Positions 34,042 through 45,911 of a stretch of DNA of 64,000 nucleotides are shown piece by piece; position 1 is the first letter of the stretch; the number at the start of each line of letters is the position of its first letter. The DNA lies in the NCBI GenBank assembly GCA_035772785.1, contig JAOCPU010000005.1, positions 186,001-250,000 of the forward strand, written 5' to 3'. Below the pieces are notes generated by a model. That model made no database searches. It worked only from the letters and a program-made list of their open reading frames with translations, and was not told the origin of the DNA. The stretch comes from Phlebiopsis flavidoalba (taxonomy: Eukaryota > Basidiomycota > Agaricomycetes > Polyporales > Phanerochaetaceae). The translations under genes and the position numbers were made by a program.

Positions 34042-35864
34042 CTACTCACGCCATCCCACCATAACCCATCTGGGCACCCGATTCTGCCAACTTACGTTGA
34101 CGGAAAAATGCCTGCGGGTACAATAAGCGATATGCAGCAGACAGAGATGGAAAGTGTCACGTACCCGGCGATACTTGGTACGTTCATACGTGACCAAGCC
34201 GACAACGATCAGCGCGATGACAGAGATACCTGCAAAAACACGGCAAGACCGATCGGGAGCACGGAAAGCTGCTTGCCGGGCAGCTGGAAGGCGGGGTGCG
34301 CTGGATGCGGTCGAGTCTGCTGCAGAAGTGCCCGAAGCGGCGGCTGAAGAGGACGTCGCGTCAGACGGATTCGGGTTGCCGCCAGCGGCGTTCGCAGCAG
34401 ACGGCGTGGTTCCTACGGCGGAGGCGGAGGGCGAGGGTGCGGACGTGTGGATGAGGTCGAGGGTCGGCAGCGGCTGTCGCGGTGCCAAAGACGACAGACG
34501 AGGGATAGCAGAGCAGACACCCTGGGAATGATCATCAGGTTTCACAAATGACATTCATCATTCCATAAATACGTACGTTTTACAACAACCCCAGATTGGG
34601 GTTGCTGGCGGAGGAGGCACTAGCGGAGGCAGACGACGCGGTTGCTGATGCGGTCGCAGAAGCTGACTGTGTCGAGAGCATAGAGAACGGGATAGAAGAG
34701 GCCCCCTACGTCATATGTAAGCTATCAGAGATGTTCTCGTAAGAGAAATCTGGATAACATACGTTGACGATGACTCCAGACTGGCTGGCCGTATGCGGTA
34801 GCAACTGAAGCGGACGCGGAGTCCGATGTACCGGCACTCGAAGACGCGCTAGCAGCGGAGGTCGAAACGGCCTACATCGTTATTGTAAATGAGTTTTCGT
34901 CGCACCCACAAGCGAAGGGGGACGCACACTATCAGTTGCCGTGCTTGTAGAAGCACTAACCGTCAGCGTTGACTGCGAATTTGACGGGGCTGATAAAACG
35001 TTGAGGCATTGGTTACTGCGTTGCTAGAGACGACAATCAGGGACGCACCAGTCGATGAGGCCGAAACTATCGCTAGTCGATACGCTCGCAAATGCACTGG
35101 ATGTTACGGACTGGGAGGAAGAGTCCGTGGCAACGGAAAAGGATGCCGAGCTTTGACTATTCACCGACAATGAAGAGGCGGGCAGTGGTGGAGGCTGCCG
35201 CACTTGCAGACGAGGAGATAGTCACGGTGCTAGCTGAGCTCGCCGCAGAGTTAGTGCTGGCTACGCCTGAAGACGGACACAGAGGCCGCAGTTGAGGTAG
35301 AGCCGGGGCTAGAGGAGCTGCTGCTAGAGCTCACAGACGTAATGGTGCACGTCTTTTTCTTCCTTCACGAGGGGTGTTCCGTTCTGGTCGGTAATGGGCG
35401 TCATAGTAATGGTACAGGTCTCAAGCATAGGACCAGAGGAGCTGAACTCCTCGTAAGTAGCATATACGGGAGTGACAGTTAGCGGACGCACGTCTGAGAA
35501 CCACATCCTGAGTCTGTACGGTAACAGGTGTTCCGTCAAAGTCCCCGAGTTGTGCCCCCCCATTTCTGGCGAGTTTGAGAGAGCGACTATAGGTCTCGCC
35601 GGTGTCGGAAGAGCATACGATAAGCCAACGAACGCGTTAAAAAAGTTGGAGGATAACGAGGAAAAGGGAAGCCGATGGACCGAGCATCGCGACGGGTGTA
35701 ATTTCGCGGAAATCACTGGAGGGAGGACTTGAAACGAGCGGAGACCCCTGCTCCCAGTGGTCGACAAGCTGAACAGCGACGACGAAGAGTAAAAGGAATG
35801 GAATGGCCCCCAGGGCGAAAGTGAAAGGAGACAGCGGAACCGGGACAATGAGGTCGGGGGGCAA
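34042..35864 (-). CDS. Ser/Ala/Thr-rich single-pass membrane protein (mucin- or wall-sensor-like)
   Basis: Starting at 35,864, SPFTFALGAIPFLLLFVVAV looks like a signal peptide. The ordered extracellular part includes PEMGGHNSGTLTEHLLPY, VTPVYATYEEFSSSGPM and TCTITMTPITDQNGTPL (35,560-35,370). A long Ser/Thr/Ala-rich stalk follows from about 35,335 to 34,290 (TSVSSSSSSSSPGSTSTAAS; ASTNSAASSASTVTISSSAS), interrupted by several introns of 55-70 nt. Then comes one hydrophobic segment VFAGISVIALIVVGLVTY followed by ERTKYRR (about 34,240-34,170), which fits a transmembrane helix with cytoplasmic positive charge. This layout resembles fungal cell-wall sensors or signalling mucins, but nothing ties it to a named one. 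A short cytoplasmic tail may continue to 33,760. Frame changes are present; most of the stalk is readable. Confidence 0.55.
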
Positions 35865-35929
35865 GTCTTAACGGGGCCACATATTCCACTACGCGCGGGC
35901 GCCAAGATCACAAAATCCCATCAGTAGCC

Positions 35930-37169
35930 TATCAGTTTCACGTAACAACCCGCGTCTGGCTAGGTAAGTAATGTTACTTACTGCCCTTCAATCCATTGTT
36001 ACTCGGCATAGCAACGGCGCAACCGGCACGCTATTTCTCTTGGATACAATCAAACTCGCCTTTCGCTGCCCATCACTCTCTGCCTCTCTTTGACACTCCC
36101 TCAGCACAGGCTCGCCACATTTATTTAAGGGACACATGGCTATGTCCTCGGTGCAATACTTGCTCTATGTTTACGTACGTCTAGCGGCTCTTCAGCGTCC
36201 TTCAAACCAGTTCGAAAGGCCCACATAAAAGCGGAAAAAACATGGCAGAGGAGGAATTTGTAGTGGACCAGTTTCGAAGAACAAATCCCTCGACAACCAT
36301 CGAGGACCGGCCCAGACTGTGTACGACGGCCCTCCACGACTCTCGACAAGTCTCTGCCGCGGATTGCGCCGGTTGCGACCCTACCGTACAGTGTAACGAC
36401 AAACACGAGCACTTTTGCCACGATGCGCTGATAGGACTTATCTCGTCGCGACGCCTGGTCTTCGCGACGGTCCTTGAACGCAAACGAGTGCTGGGTTGCA
36501 AACAACGCCGAGCAAAAGAAACAAGTGTGCATTCATGTATCAACACGATGAGCTTAAGTATCGGGGGTCACTCAAGCTACGTCTCCCATTTGCAAGATTA
36601 TTCGGTATTAGCTGGTACCTCGGTAACCGTGTCTTGCGTTCAAGAATAGAGTAAAGTGCACTGTAGGATCCGATTTAGCAACAAAAACGTACAAGAACAT
36701 CGTGGTTATATCGCAGTCTGCGCGCAGCCTACGCCCAAACAAATGGACAAGTCGAACATGAGTGAAAAACGAACATACACATGAGCTTCCGTGAGCATCA
36801 TAACGGCAAGTACTTGTCTGATATTCAGCTGGAAATTATTCTTCCATACTTTGGATGAGCAAAGAGGTTACACTCTTGGCACCATGGCTATCATCTATCC
36901 CGTAACTGGTACAAGAGCGACCTATGTACGATCCCCGGTAGAGGAAGTTTGCGCATATGGAGCTGTTGTACAGAATAATGAATTTAGCATGACTCTCACC
37001 CCTCGTGCCTGTGCGACATTTTATATACTCAGGTTCCTGCAGAAGTGTACGATGCCTGGTGCCCTACGATACACAGGGCCATACAAAATATCAGATGCTA
37101 CTAAATAAAAACAACCTCGAGCTACAGTAGATGCACAACAAATGACGGCACCATCGTGTCGAATAATCA
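35930..37169. other. No gene recognised between the membrane protein and the P5B ATPase
   Basis: An open + frame at 36,242-36,649 (135 codons) and an opposing one at 36,140-36,532 overlap, and neither has a known motif. The + frame at 36,791-37,108 (105 codons) is likewise unassignable. A short unknown gene cannot be excluded. The 3' end of the ATPase is expected near 37,170. Confidence 0.3.
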
Positions 37170-40100
37170 AGATGCGAGGGCATAGCCAACGCTATCGCAT
37201 GCCGCCTTCCACAGCCTTGTACGTCTTCCCATCCCTTGTGCGGGACCGCTTGGCGTAGATCCGTCAAGTAGCCTACAGCCAGCGCGAACCGGCAGGCGCA
37301 CCCCATCGCTCGAACGCCACTGATAGCACGACATTAATGATGGTGGCGAACAACAGGGTCAGCCGCCCCGGCATCGGCATGTCGGTGAGTTCGAGGATTG
37401 ATACCAGGAATGAGGGCGGGAAAAGTAGAACGACGACATTGAAGAGCGTCAGGGATACGATGGACAGCATGAGGAGGGCTGCGTGAGAGGTGTTAACATA
37501 GCTCATAAAAGAATCTTATCACGGGGGAACGCCCACCATTCGTCCACATGGGTTTGCGATACGGCGCGCCAATGCTGAACACCGCCGCGACCAAGATGTA
37601 CTGGAAACATGAGACCAAGAACAGTGCCGAGTTCTCAAAGTTCATCGCTGCAAGCTTGCCGTCATCGTCTGTTTGGGTCGTTGATTACCGGAGGGGTTGT
37701 ACCTATCATCACGATGCGTCTCAGCACGATATCATCCGTGTTATAGAAATCTAACATACCACGGCTGACGGCGAACCCACAAATATGCCCAGCCTTGTAT
37801 TGCGCTTGTTGATGATGACTTGGCGCGATGATGCTAGATAGGACCTTTTTAGACACGAGGCTTGCCGTCGGGCCCCTTGGGTAGAGCTTGGGGTACGGCA
37901 GTGTGCGACCAACTATTGAAACATTAGGATGGCAGCAAACCGGGGCGTGGTGTTTCACTTACTCGTTACAGCAATAGGGATGATAATGAACAGGTCGATT
38001 GTACAAGAACTAGCACAAATTTCATTATAATTTCAGGAGCGCTACGAGGTGTTCCGACATACCTGGAAGTCACCTAGCGACGACGCGTAAAGAGCTACAG
38101 CAACGTAATGGTCGTGGGAATTGGATCAATGAGTATAACGCCCTTCGTGTCTATTAGCACTAATCACGCCCACAGCAAAAAGTGCAGAACTTACATGTAC
38201 TTGAAAACAAGCTGAAGCTCGTCACGAGCGCTGCACGTCCCTCCTTAAATGACTTCCCAGCACACGCAGCTGATGTCGGGCGTACGGCTTGTGAAAGGAG
38301 CCGCAACGGAGGCTTCCGCTTCCGACAGAGACAGACCGACGTCCGCAGCCTTCAGAGCCGCGCAGTCGTTCGCAGGGCCGTCACACGCACATCAGCACGG
38401 TGTAGCCGAGGCCATTGGAGTCGCTCTACAAACTCGTTCTTCTCATCCGGACATTGTGAGCCCTCCTACTGCGCGCCAACATTTGTTGGGCTTTAACCAG
38501 CATGCTAAGGACACTTCAGATTTGACACGGCGATCGATTAAGCGAGAAGACTCCCGACCTTACTCGTTGTATAGTCTCCAACGGTGCGTTGTTGATTATC
38601 CATCGGACGAGACGTCTCCAGTGACGACGAGAGCATAATCATGGTAGTCCTCGGCGAGATCGGACTCGACAGTGTGGTGCGCGGGCCCTCCCGCGGTGTC
38701 AGTGGCTTCAAAACTGTAGTCGTCCAACTTCCCAGTCAGGATCGTCCATACAAGACCACTCCAACTTAGACACCGGAGACACGGTCCACCTACGGAACAG
38801 AGTCAGCAAGAACTCGGTTCCAACCTATGACTGCACTAACCCATTATGAACGTGGGCGAAAAATACATGCAGCGGCCGTGAATTGACAAGACTACACTCG
38901 CGAGCGACGCTGACGGCGGTCAAAGGATTATCACGGTGATCATGCGACAAACAAAGTGAGCACGATCGTAGTGCTTGGATGGCTGGAGTAGTTCCTGGCT
39001 TCAGCTTGTTCTCGAATATAATGAGTCCAAGGAACCGCAGTCCCGATTCCGCTTGCTCTCTGAAGAAGCAATCAATGTACTCTGGCCTGAAATAAGATTG
39101 CACGAACATACCTTTTCATCTTCTGAGCTTCAGCCATGACAAATTCTCGATGCTCTTTCCGGCCATGGCTATTACACGATATCCGCGCTTAGTGTAGTAC
39201 GATAATAAATCGTCGTAGTCATCCGGGACTATTTACAGAATTAGCAACGTATAGCTTTTTTGAGCCAGTATGTTACTTACACGAGTCTTTCTCGCAAATG
39301 TCTCCCATCACTTCGGGAGCGCCTTTGACATATATTTCCATGCTCGTGCTCTTCAAACCTCTTGACAATAACGCTCATCCGTCGCAGGGCGGAAACAAAT
39401 TCGAAAGTACGAATAACACCGAGTTCTAGGAAATGGGGCGTGCTTTGATGTATCGTCAATATTGGCAGTCCGCGGACATATAAACTGGTTTATACTGACT
39501 CTTGTGCTCCAACCTTTGAGGGCATCTTCAACGCGGAACGATGCCGACCCGGGCGGCCGAACCACAGTCTGAACGAGCGCGGCCGGGCGTTCACTTCCTG
39601 CCCGGCTCTTGACAACGCCAGTTCCAGAAACTTGACCTTCTTCGAGCGTCCATTTGGTGAACTCGAACATCTTCACGTCCAGTGGATCGCCGATGATCTC
39701 GCCATCGACCATTTTTCAGCGAGTGACAAGTCGCCAGAGCGTAGAGGGAAGTTCGCTTTCGCGATGTACCGCGAGCCGCGGGCATATCCCTGACATCTTC
39801 AAGCAGTTCGCCGAACCTGTGGACGTTCCTTTCCAACGCGCGGATGCCGAGGATGTCAAGGCCGTCCTCCGTCAGTGTGCCGGTCTTGTCAAAGCAGCAA
39901 ACGTTGACGCGACCGCCGACGTTGACTCGGCTGGGTGATATACAGAAAATGCCTTGTTTGCGGAGTCGACCGATAGCGAAACTAGTGCCAATGGAGAGAG
40001 TTGCCGGGAGAGCAGGAGGAACAACCACCGTGTGATCAGGTCCAAGGCGCGCAGCATGATAGTGTGCCACTTGATGCCCAGCCGTACAAATTGTACCGCC

Positions 40101-42629
40101 GCTGACACAGAAACCAAGGCCAGCCAGGCCAGCAAGCACCAAAATGAAACGGATTCGAGTCCCGGTAGAATTTGAAGTACCGATTGGCCTTTGGGAAGAG
40201 CATCGAACGCACTAATGCACCTTTGGTTGTGGTGAAGCCTACGCAAGCTAACGTTCAGAAGTGTTAGTAACGAGTTCTTTGTCGACCAAGTAATTAGATG
40301 TATAGTCGGTACTCACCGGTGCGAATCAACCACTGCTAGTTAGCAGGGATTGAGGAACTTCCGTCGGCGGCAAGTGCGCCTCTGATGCGTACGATTCGCG
40401 TTCCTGGTACCAGGAAGCTTTTGACGACTTCACCAGCCGTATTCCTTTGCTATCCTTCCAGCGTGCCAGGTCCTCGTCCTTGATGGCGGGAATTTTGCGT
40501 GACGGGTACACTCTCAATCAACCCAGGGGTCGCCAGTGAGCATTGACTCGTTGACTATCGCGTCGCCAGACAAGAGGAATAGGTCTCCGCTGGGAAGACA
40601 ATGCAGTGGTGGGTCGACGAGATTGACGACGTCGCCATGGAACAAGGTCAGTGGAATCGCCATTCCTTCCCTGTCGTAGAATATAGATGAGTTTGGACCA
40701 TAATCGACTGTGTGGGCACTTACAGCTTACCGTCGCGGTATACGGTTACCGGACAACTGAATCTTGACATCTCGCGCATACGGTTATCGTCTAGAGAGAT
40801 GAGCTACTTCATCCCAAAGTTAAACAGATGATGGCGAACTGACTTTCTTGGTCTCGACCAAAGTTGTTTACAATACTGATGGCGGAAATCACAAGGCGAT
40901 GCAGAAACGCATAGTAGTAATAGTCATCTAGAGACCAGAGAACGATACTAGCAATTTGAAAGACGTAGAATGGATGGATGACCTAGAAGGGATGTTACAA
41001 CTATTATGTTAGGCAAAGGAAAGTAGTATAATACCTCATCTACCAGTAGCGATACCGTCGACTTCCCTTCGATGTCTATGACGTTCTGGCCGAAAAGAGT
41101 GAGACGTTGCTCTGATGTTCCACTGATCGAGGGCCCAGTCTGAACGGCTGCTTTGCCGGACCACAGAGGATCGCGCCAGTCCCTAATGCGTCGCAATCAG
41201 TTATACAGGAGTATTAAACTGCTGCATGGACATACTTGACCATACTGAACAGCCCACAGTCCGAGGGTCCAGGGCGAATCGTGCATACCGGTAGTCCCAC
41301 GATGAGTAGATGTTCCAGCATCCCAGGGGCGGTTTATATCCGTTTCCGTTCAGGAGGCCCCCTATGTGTGAGGGTGTACGAGACACGGGTACTTGGGCCG
41401 AGAAAGACCGTAGTGATGTGGTATGGGTACTCAAGCATTCGTACAGGAAATAGTGCGATATCTCTGTAGGGGGCAGACTTTCACACTGTCACGCGAGATG
41501 ATTTACAAAGTCAAAGTAAGATCACCAACCTCAATGACAATGAAGCCGTGGTGCATGTCTATGAAAGCTTTCTTTCCCCATTGGCCACCCAGCGTAGCCA
41601 AAAGCGTGGGAAACCAGTGACCAACAACCCGAGGATTCCCGAACGTCAAAGACACAGCACAGCCGCCAGAGGAAACTGTCGCACGAGTACCACCGTCGTA
41701 GCCAACAAAGCGTATATGCGCGTCCTCGTCTTCCAAATATATCATTTGGCGGCTAGGTGGTCCGGGAGGGGGTGGGTCGTTGAGATCTAACTCTCCCATG
41801 TCTATACGAGCTTCGTCGCCGAATATTGGATCGCCCGTCATGACGTGTAGAGCAAGACTAGGTGACCCAGGAAATGAACGTTCCTCGATCGAGCGAAAGT
41901 ACGCCAGCATCTGGAGACCCAATTTCAGAGTCATCCTCTTCCTCGGAAGCGTAGCCCCAGCGCTCCTCGTCGTCCGAATCGACTGCGTGTTCAGAAGCAC
42001 TGCAAGTAGGCTTGACCGCCTACTGGAGGTTCGAAAACGAACGCAGTAGCCCAGCGCGAGATGACCTGCTCGCTATGGAGGTTCTCCTGCTGCGTCGAGG
42101 AGGTGACTCCGTTTGTGGGCGCACCCCTTCCGAACATTTGTGGCGAGATTCCCGAATACAGTGGATTCGTGTGGTGCGGGCCGAGGTACTCTCCTGCGTC
42201 GGTGAACGTCCTCCCCCCTGAGCATACTGTGCCGCCCTCCGCTTCGCCCTCGTCTTCCGTCTTATGTGGTCTTCTTCGAATCACGGACTGAAACGACGCC
42301 ACCCCTGCTATCCCTGCGCTATCCCGGCTTCATGCCGCCTGCTCCTGGAAACGCGACCTGGCCTCATCCTCGCTATTTGTCGCCCGACTCCCGACGGCCT
42401 GCGCCAGCCATTCGCTGCTCCGCCGTCCATGTTCTTGACAGTGACATCCGCGACACACTGCTTGGGTTCACAGAGTGGCTGGGTCCATCAAAGATGTAGC
42501 CGTCCCCGGACTCATCGTAATGGGAGGCCCTCCTCGCCCGACGGTTGCTGTCGATAGCATTTTGAATGTCGATGGCGGAAGCGCCTTCTGTGTAGTCGTA
42601 AAAGTATCTGGCGACCTCGACGACGACAT
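37170..42629 (-). CDS. P5B-type ATPase (ATP13A2/Ypk9-like)
   Basis: P5B ATPases are multi-pass pumps of vacuole/lysosome membranes; animal ATP13A2 exports polyamines. Start ATG 42,629 gives [10 protein letters not shown], then [20 protein letters not shown]. The N-terminal cytosolic part has [14 protein letters not shown] (41,975-41,930) and [21 protein letters not shown] sequence near 41,730. The actuator region includes [14 protein letters not shown] (41,175) and [20 protein letters not shown]. The subclass hallmark PPALP lies at 40,005-40,019 and the phosphorylation site DKTGT at 39,876-39,890. The N domain follows ([20 protein letters not shown], about 39,690; [16 protein letters not shown], 39,400). 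The hinge region [19 protein letters not shown], with a damaged GDG, lies near 38,370-38,310. C-terminal helices include [20 protein letters not shown] (about 37,910) and [20 protein letters not shown] (37,450-37,390). PPALP rather than PPELP is why I choose P5B over P5A. About 15 exons; frame changes throughout. The stop is not fixed. Confidence 0.9.
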
Positions 42630-42841
42630 GCCTCCAGGGACCGTCTTGGAGGTCGACTGGTGAGTGAGTCGTCGCGGCAGGAAATTGAGATGGTAAATGA
42701 GTAGACGCCCATTATCGGAAGCGTCATTTCGAATAGGCGCCCTCAAAGAGTACTACTCGTGTGCCTGGTGAATTTCATCCGGTACGCGGGACGGATTCCC
42801 CGTCCCGGGAGCAGCAGATAGTGTACCACCCGTCTGAAGTA

Positions 42842-43275
42842 CACAGTAGGGAAGTTCACACAGTTGTTGTTTTTGGATCGTTGCAGGTTTGTTGTAGAGA
42901 CGGAAGCCCTGAAGACTGTTGTAGGAATCTTGTTGCAGAGCCTGGCGTCTACTCCCGGGACCGGGTTCGAATCGAGTTCGAATCCCGTTGTGCGCATACT
43001 CACAAATTGAGTGCTTTTCAATCGTTTTGTAGCGTTAATTCGTCTATGAAGTCTCTATACTACAGCATTTTACCCGACCAAGGTCGCTGTTTAAGGCGCT
43101 TGTACGCAAATACCCTGAGAGATTCCATCGTGGCAACGGATTGCTGCAACGAGCGACCTGCAACAACTTTCAGCCTGCAGCGGAGGTGTTTCGCGCGGGG
43201 CCCGTTGCAGAAGAATTTGTGATTCTGCAACAAAACCTGCAACAATCCAAAAACAGCCGTGCAACAGCCACTGTG
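42842..43275. mobile_element. Non-autonomous terminal-inverted-repeat element (MITE-like)
   Basis: The left end TTGTTTTTGGATCGTTGCAG, then GTTTGTTGTAGA (42,866-42,898), matches the reverse complement of the right end near 43,225-43,256 (CTGTTTTTGGATTGTTGCAG, then GTTTTGTTGCAGA). Taken further out, the ends are CACAGT (42,842) and ACTGTG (43,275). Many subterminal GTTGCAG/CTGCAAC words point inward from both sides, as expected for transposase binding sites. The flanking octamers CTGAAGTA and CTTAAAAA agree at only 5 of 8 positions, so a target-site duplication is unproved. There is no transposase gene inside. It lies 213 bp upstream of the P5B ATPase ATG, in the shared 5' region with the NFKBIL1-like gene. 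Confidence 0.6.
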
Positions 43276-44139
43276 CTTAAAAAGTGCTCAATATCGTACA
43301 CGAAGCGTGCGATGGATACCAGTAGTGCCGGCTCTTCCACCAGTTTGAGAGACAAAACATCTGCAATAGCACAGTCCATACATGTTATCGTAAAAGTAGT
43401 CAGTCAAGCTTTGTATGTGATTAACGGTCGAGCCAATCTAGTGTTACTCCTCTCTGCCAAATATGAACCATCCCGATTCGTTCTACACTTCGCTACTGCC
43501 GCCGGATCCAGGCCAGACGCCACGTTCACACATAGGGGTATGTCCTTGGCTGCCCTTGGTGGAAGAGGCAATCTGACAGCAAGAACGCTGAGTACACCTT
43601 ATCGGTCTGCCTAGGTACGCGTGTATCTCATTTAGATGTGTTATATTAGCTAGCGCTTGAATACTGGCTAACACGAGCCTGCCGAATGCCTTTCTTGTAC
43701 CGCCTCCACACAACGCGGAAAGAATACTATCTTGAGCAAGCGAAGGTTCAAAACAGGGGCGCGGTGTCTATGTCCGTGAATCGCAGCGTGCATTATGTCC
43801 AGCAGAGCACGACATTAATGTGGGACGATGCTGGAGACGGGCTCTACGGCCCTTCAGCAACCGAGCCAGAGTGCCCTAGTGGAAGACGAGAAACAAAGCC
43901 TAACGGGACACAGCGCGTCGCCCCCTTTCAGGATCGAGCAGCCGGTAACGTCCCGTTTCTGGCACACGCGTAGGCCGGGAGGTAGCCATGCGCCGCTGCC
44001 ACTCGCCGCAACGCAGCACTCGCCCATGCCCGCAGTACATAACGCGTTCGCGCGCGCGCATGCGGCTCGCATTGGACTCAACACGCTTGCACGCACGCAA
44101 ACCCCGCCACGAACCTCTTACACCCCCGTATCCTCGACA
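43276..44139. other. Upstream region of the NFKBIL1-like gene; no gene recognised
   Basis: An open + frame at 43,686-43,973 and another from 43,828 that runs into the next gene have no domain. Some of the sequence before 44,140 could be 5' UTR or an upstream exon. GC content rises sharply from about 43,980. Confidence 0.3.
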
Positions 44140-45143
44140 ATGGAACGCATCCGAGTGCTCTCTGAGCATCAGCATCACCACCCTGTGCGGCGCACACCAG
44201 CCGTGGTACAGCCCCGGGGGCATGAAGCCATCCTATTCCGGCTCGTCGTCCGCACGCGCGGCGCGCCCTTAGTCCAGTGCCCCGCTCCCCCGGCGCATCG
44301 CGCACGGCGAACACGTCGCAGGAGTACCACCGAACCACGGCGGCGAGAGCGAGCCATGGCGGCGGGCCAGCGAAGACGTGCGCCTGGGTACGCGGGAGCA
44401 GGAGATTGATGCGGAGATGGCGAGGAAGAACGAAGACACGGTCCGGTGGATCCACCACCAGCAGGAGAAGGATAGGCACGAAAGCGGGCGGGCGTTGAGA
44501 TGTGCGGGCGCCGAGAGAGGGTTTTATGGCGATATTATGGACGATTTGATGGATGAAGAATACGCGTATACAGTCGTCGGAGAACGGAGAACGGAGAAGT
44601 CGCAATACCTAGCTAGAGATGGACAGGATGACGATACGCGAGGAGCTCCATAGGTTACAGGCACAGAGAAGCGAGACCGAGAGATGTCGAGCCGCATACG
44701 AGAGACGAAAGGTGGTTGAGGAAGAGGGTGAGAGGCAGAGGGCAAGAAAGCGGGAGGTAGAGCGAATACAGCGCGGCGGCGGCGGTGGAGAAGGCTGCCT
44801 GGGAGAGCTACGAAAGTGCATGGTCGAAGCTAGGATCTACAGATCCTTCGTCGGAGCCATTGTCATTCGACAAGATACCGTGGCCTATGCTGTCTCCGCC
44901 TCGCCAACGTAGAAGATATTCGCCCGCAGCGCGAGTCACTATGTTCGTCCTCTCGCCGCATCACTCCCAGGGACATTCCACGAAGGATCGAGTACGGAGT
45001 GCGCTTCACCGCGACGATGGCATCCCGATCGTTTCGGTCGACTGTTGGCGAGGGTCCGGGAGGAAGACAAAGGGAAAGTAGAGGCGGGGGTTGGAATAGT
45101 CGTCCGATGTCTTAATGAGCTGCTCGAGCGAGCAGAACGATAA
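44140..45143 (+). CDS. NFKBIL1-like protein with degenerate J domain
   Basis: Members carry a charged coiled-coil middle and a C-terminal J-like domain; human NFKBIL1 binds RNA and affects splicing and NF-kB signalling. The fungal role is unknown. ATG 44,140 starts MERIRVLSEHQHHHPVRR. A basic region (44,290-44,390) leads to REQEIDAEMARKNEDTVRWI and HHQQEKDRHE (44,393-44,480). Next is an acidic MDDLMDEEYAYT (44,536), then the coiled coil MTIREELHRLQAQRSETERC to RKREVERIQR (44,625-44,775), AAWESYESAWSKLGSTDP, and the diagnostic LSFDKIPWPML (44,860-44,893) and VTMFVLSPHHSQGHSTKDRV (44,936-44,995). The J helix RWHPDRFGRLLARV, with its HPD motif, lies near 45,014-45,056, and the tail LNELLERAER ends at TAA 45,141. 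Three or more frame changes occur. The start is the first ATG in frame with the His-rich N terminus. Confidence 0.75.
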
Positions 45144-45911
45144 GTGAGCTGCCCTTCTATAATTGTGAACGTCACCTCTAACGCATCCCCAGATTATACC
45201 GCAGACGATCGCAATAACTGAAGTAATCTACGCTGGAACGTAGATGAATCATGTCTCTTTTCACGGATCTTTTCATGACGTCCATCCCTACACGAAAGGT
45301 GTAACGAGTACTCACCTGTTTACATATGTAAAATCTATGCTGCATGCAATTTTATGCCATGAGATCTCTTACGAATGTGGCCTCCTCCGATATGTTTAGA
45401 ACTGATGCCAGCATGCGCACTCTGGTTGGACCACTCTAAAGCGGCAGATTGGTGATCGTGTGTCTTTGCATACCGTTTTCCGAATGCCAGGAGACATATT
45501 CCGAAGGCTGCCTTGTAATTCCGATACGCTCCGCATATATTACGTATTACACAGTTCCTGTAAAGTCGGTTTTCATAAGTAACAAAATAACAGATAAAAA
45601 GCAGATGTCGCCTACGGCGGAGCTAAAGACGAACAACTCAGAGGGTCGAAACATGAGGTTTTGTTCAAAGCTGTTCAAAGCAAACTGTGATGGACAAAAC
45701 GGACCGACAGCCCTAACCACAAAATCCCTCGGGCGCTCAAAATATTCGGAATTACACACGCCAGCCGCACGCGCTGTTGTAATACGCTCACGCCAGATGC
45801 ACGACACACCCGCGTCCGTGAGGATGATCACGACAATTCCGAATTTTAATAGACTTATAAGGCCCCCCTTCTTCCCGCCCGTCGCCGTCACCCCACACAA
45901 TTCAAACCAAG
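45144..45911. other. Intergenic; opposing open frames only
   Basis: Frames at 45,449-45,931 (+, 160 codons) and 45,547-45,900 (-, 117 codons, hydrophobic near its start) overlap each other and show no domain. The space is the probable promoter of the carrier gene, with pyrimidine-rich CCCCCCTTCTTCCCGCCCGT at about 45,863-45,882, 30 nt before its ATG. Confidence 0.35.

Noticed and set aside
36242..36649. 135-codon + frame with several cysteines
   Set aside because: The Cys spacing fits no zinc motif I know and the opposite strand is equally open.
38249..38638. 129-codon + frame
   Set aside because: It is the antisense shadow of the P5B ATPase hinge region, whose motifs are on the minus strand.
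42955..42990. tRNA gene suggested by GTTCGAATC
   Set aside because: No cloverleaf could be drawn: acceptor, D and anticodon stems are missing. It fits better as a motif within the TIR element.
43828..44409. 193-codon + frame as one gene
   Set aside because: It runs from non-coding upstream sequence into the NFKBIL1-like gene in the wrong frame after about 44,200.
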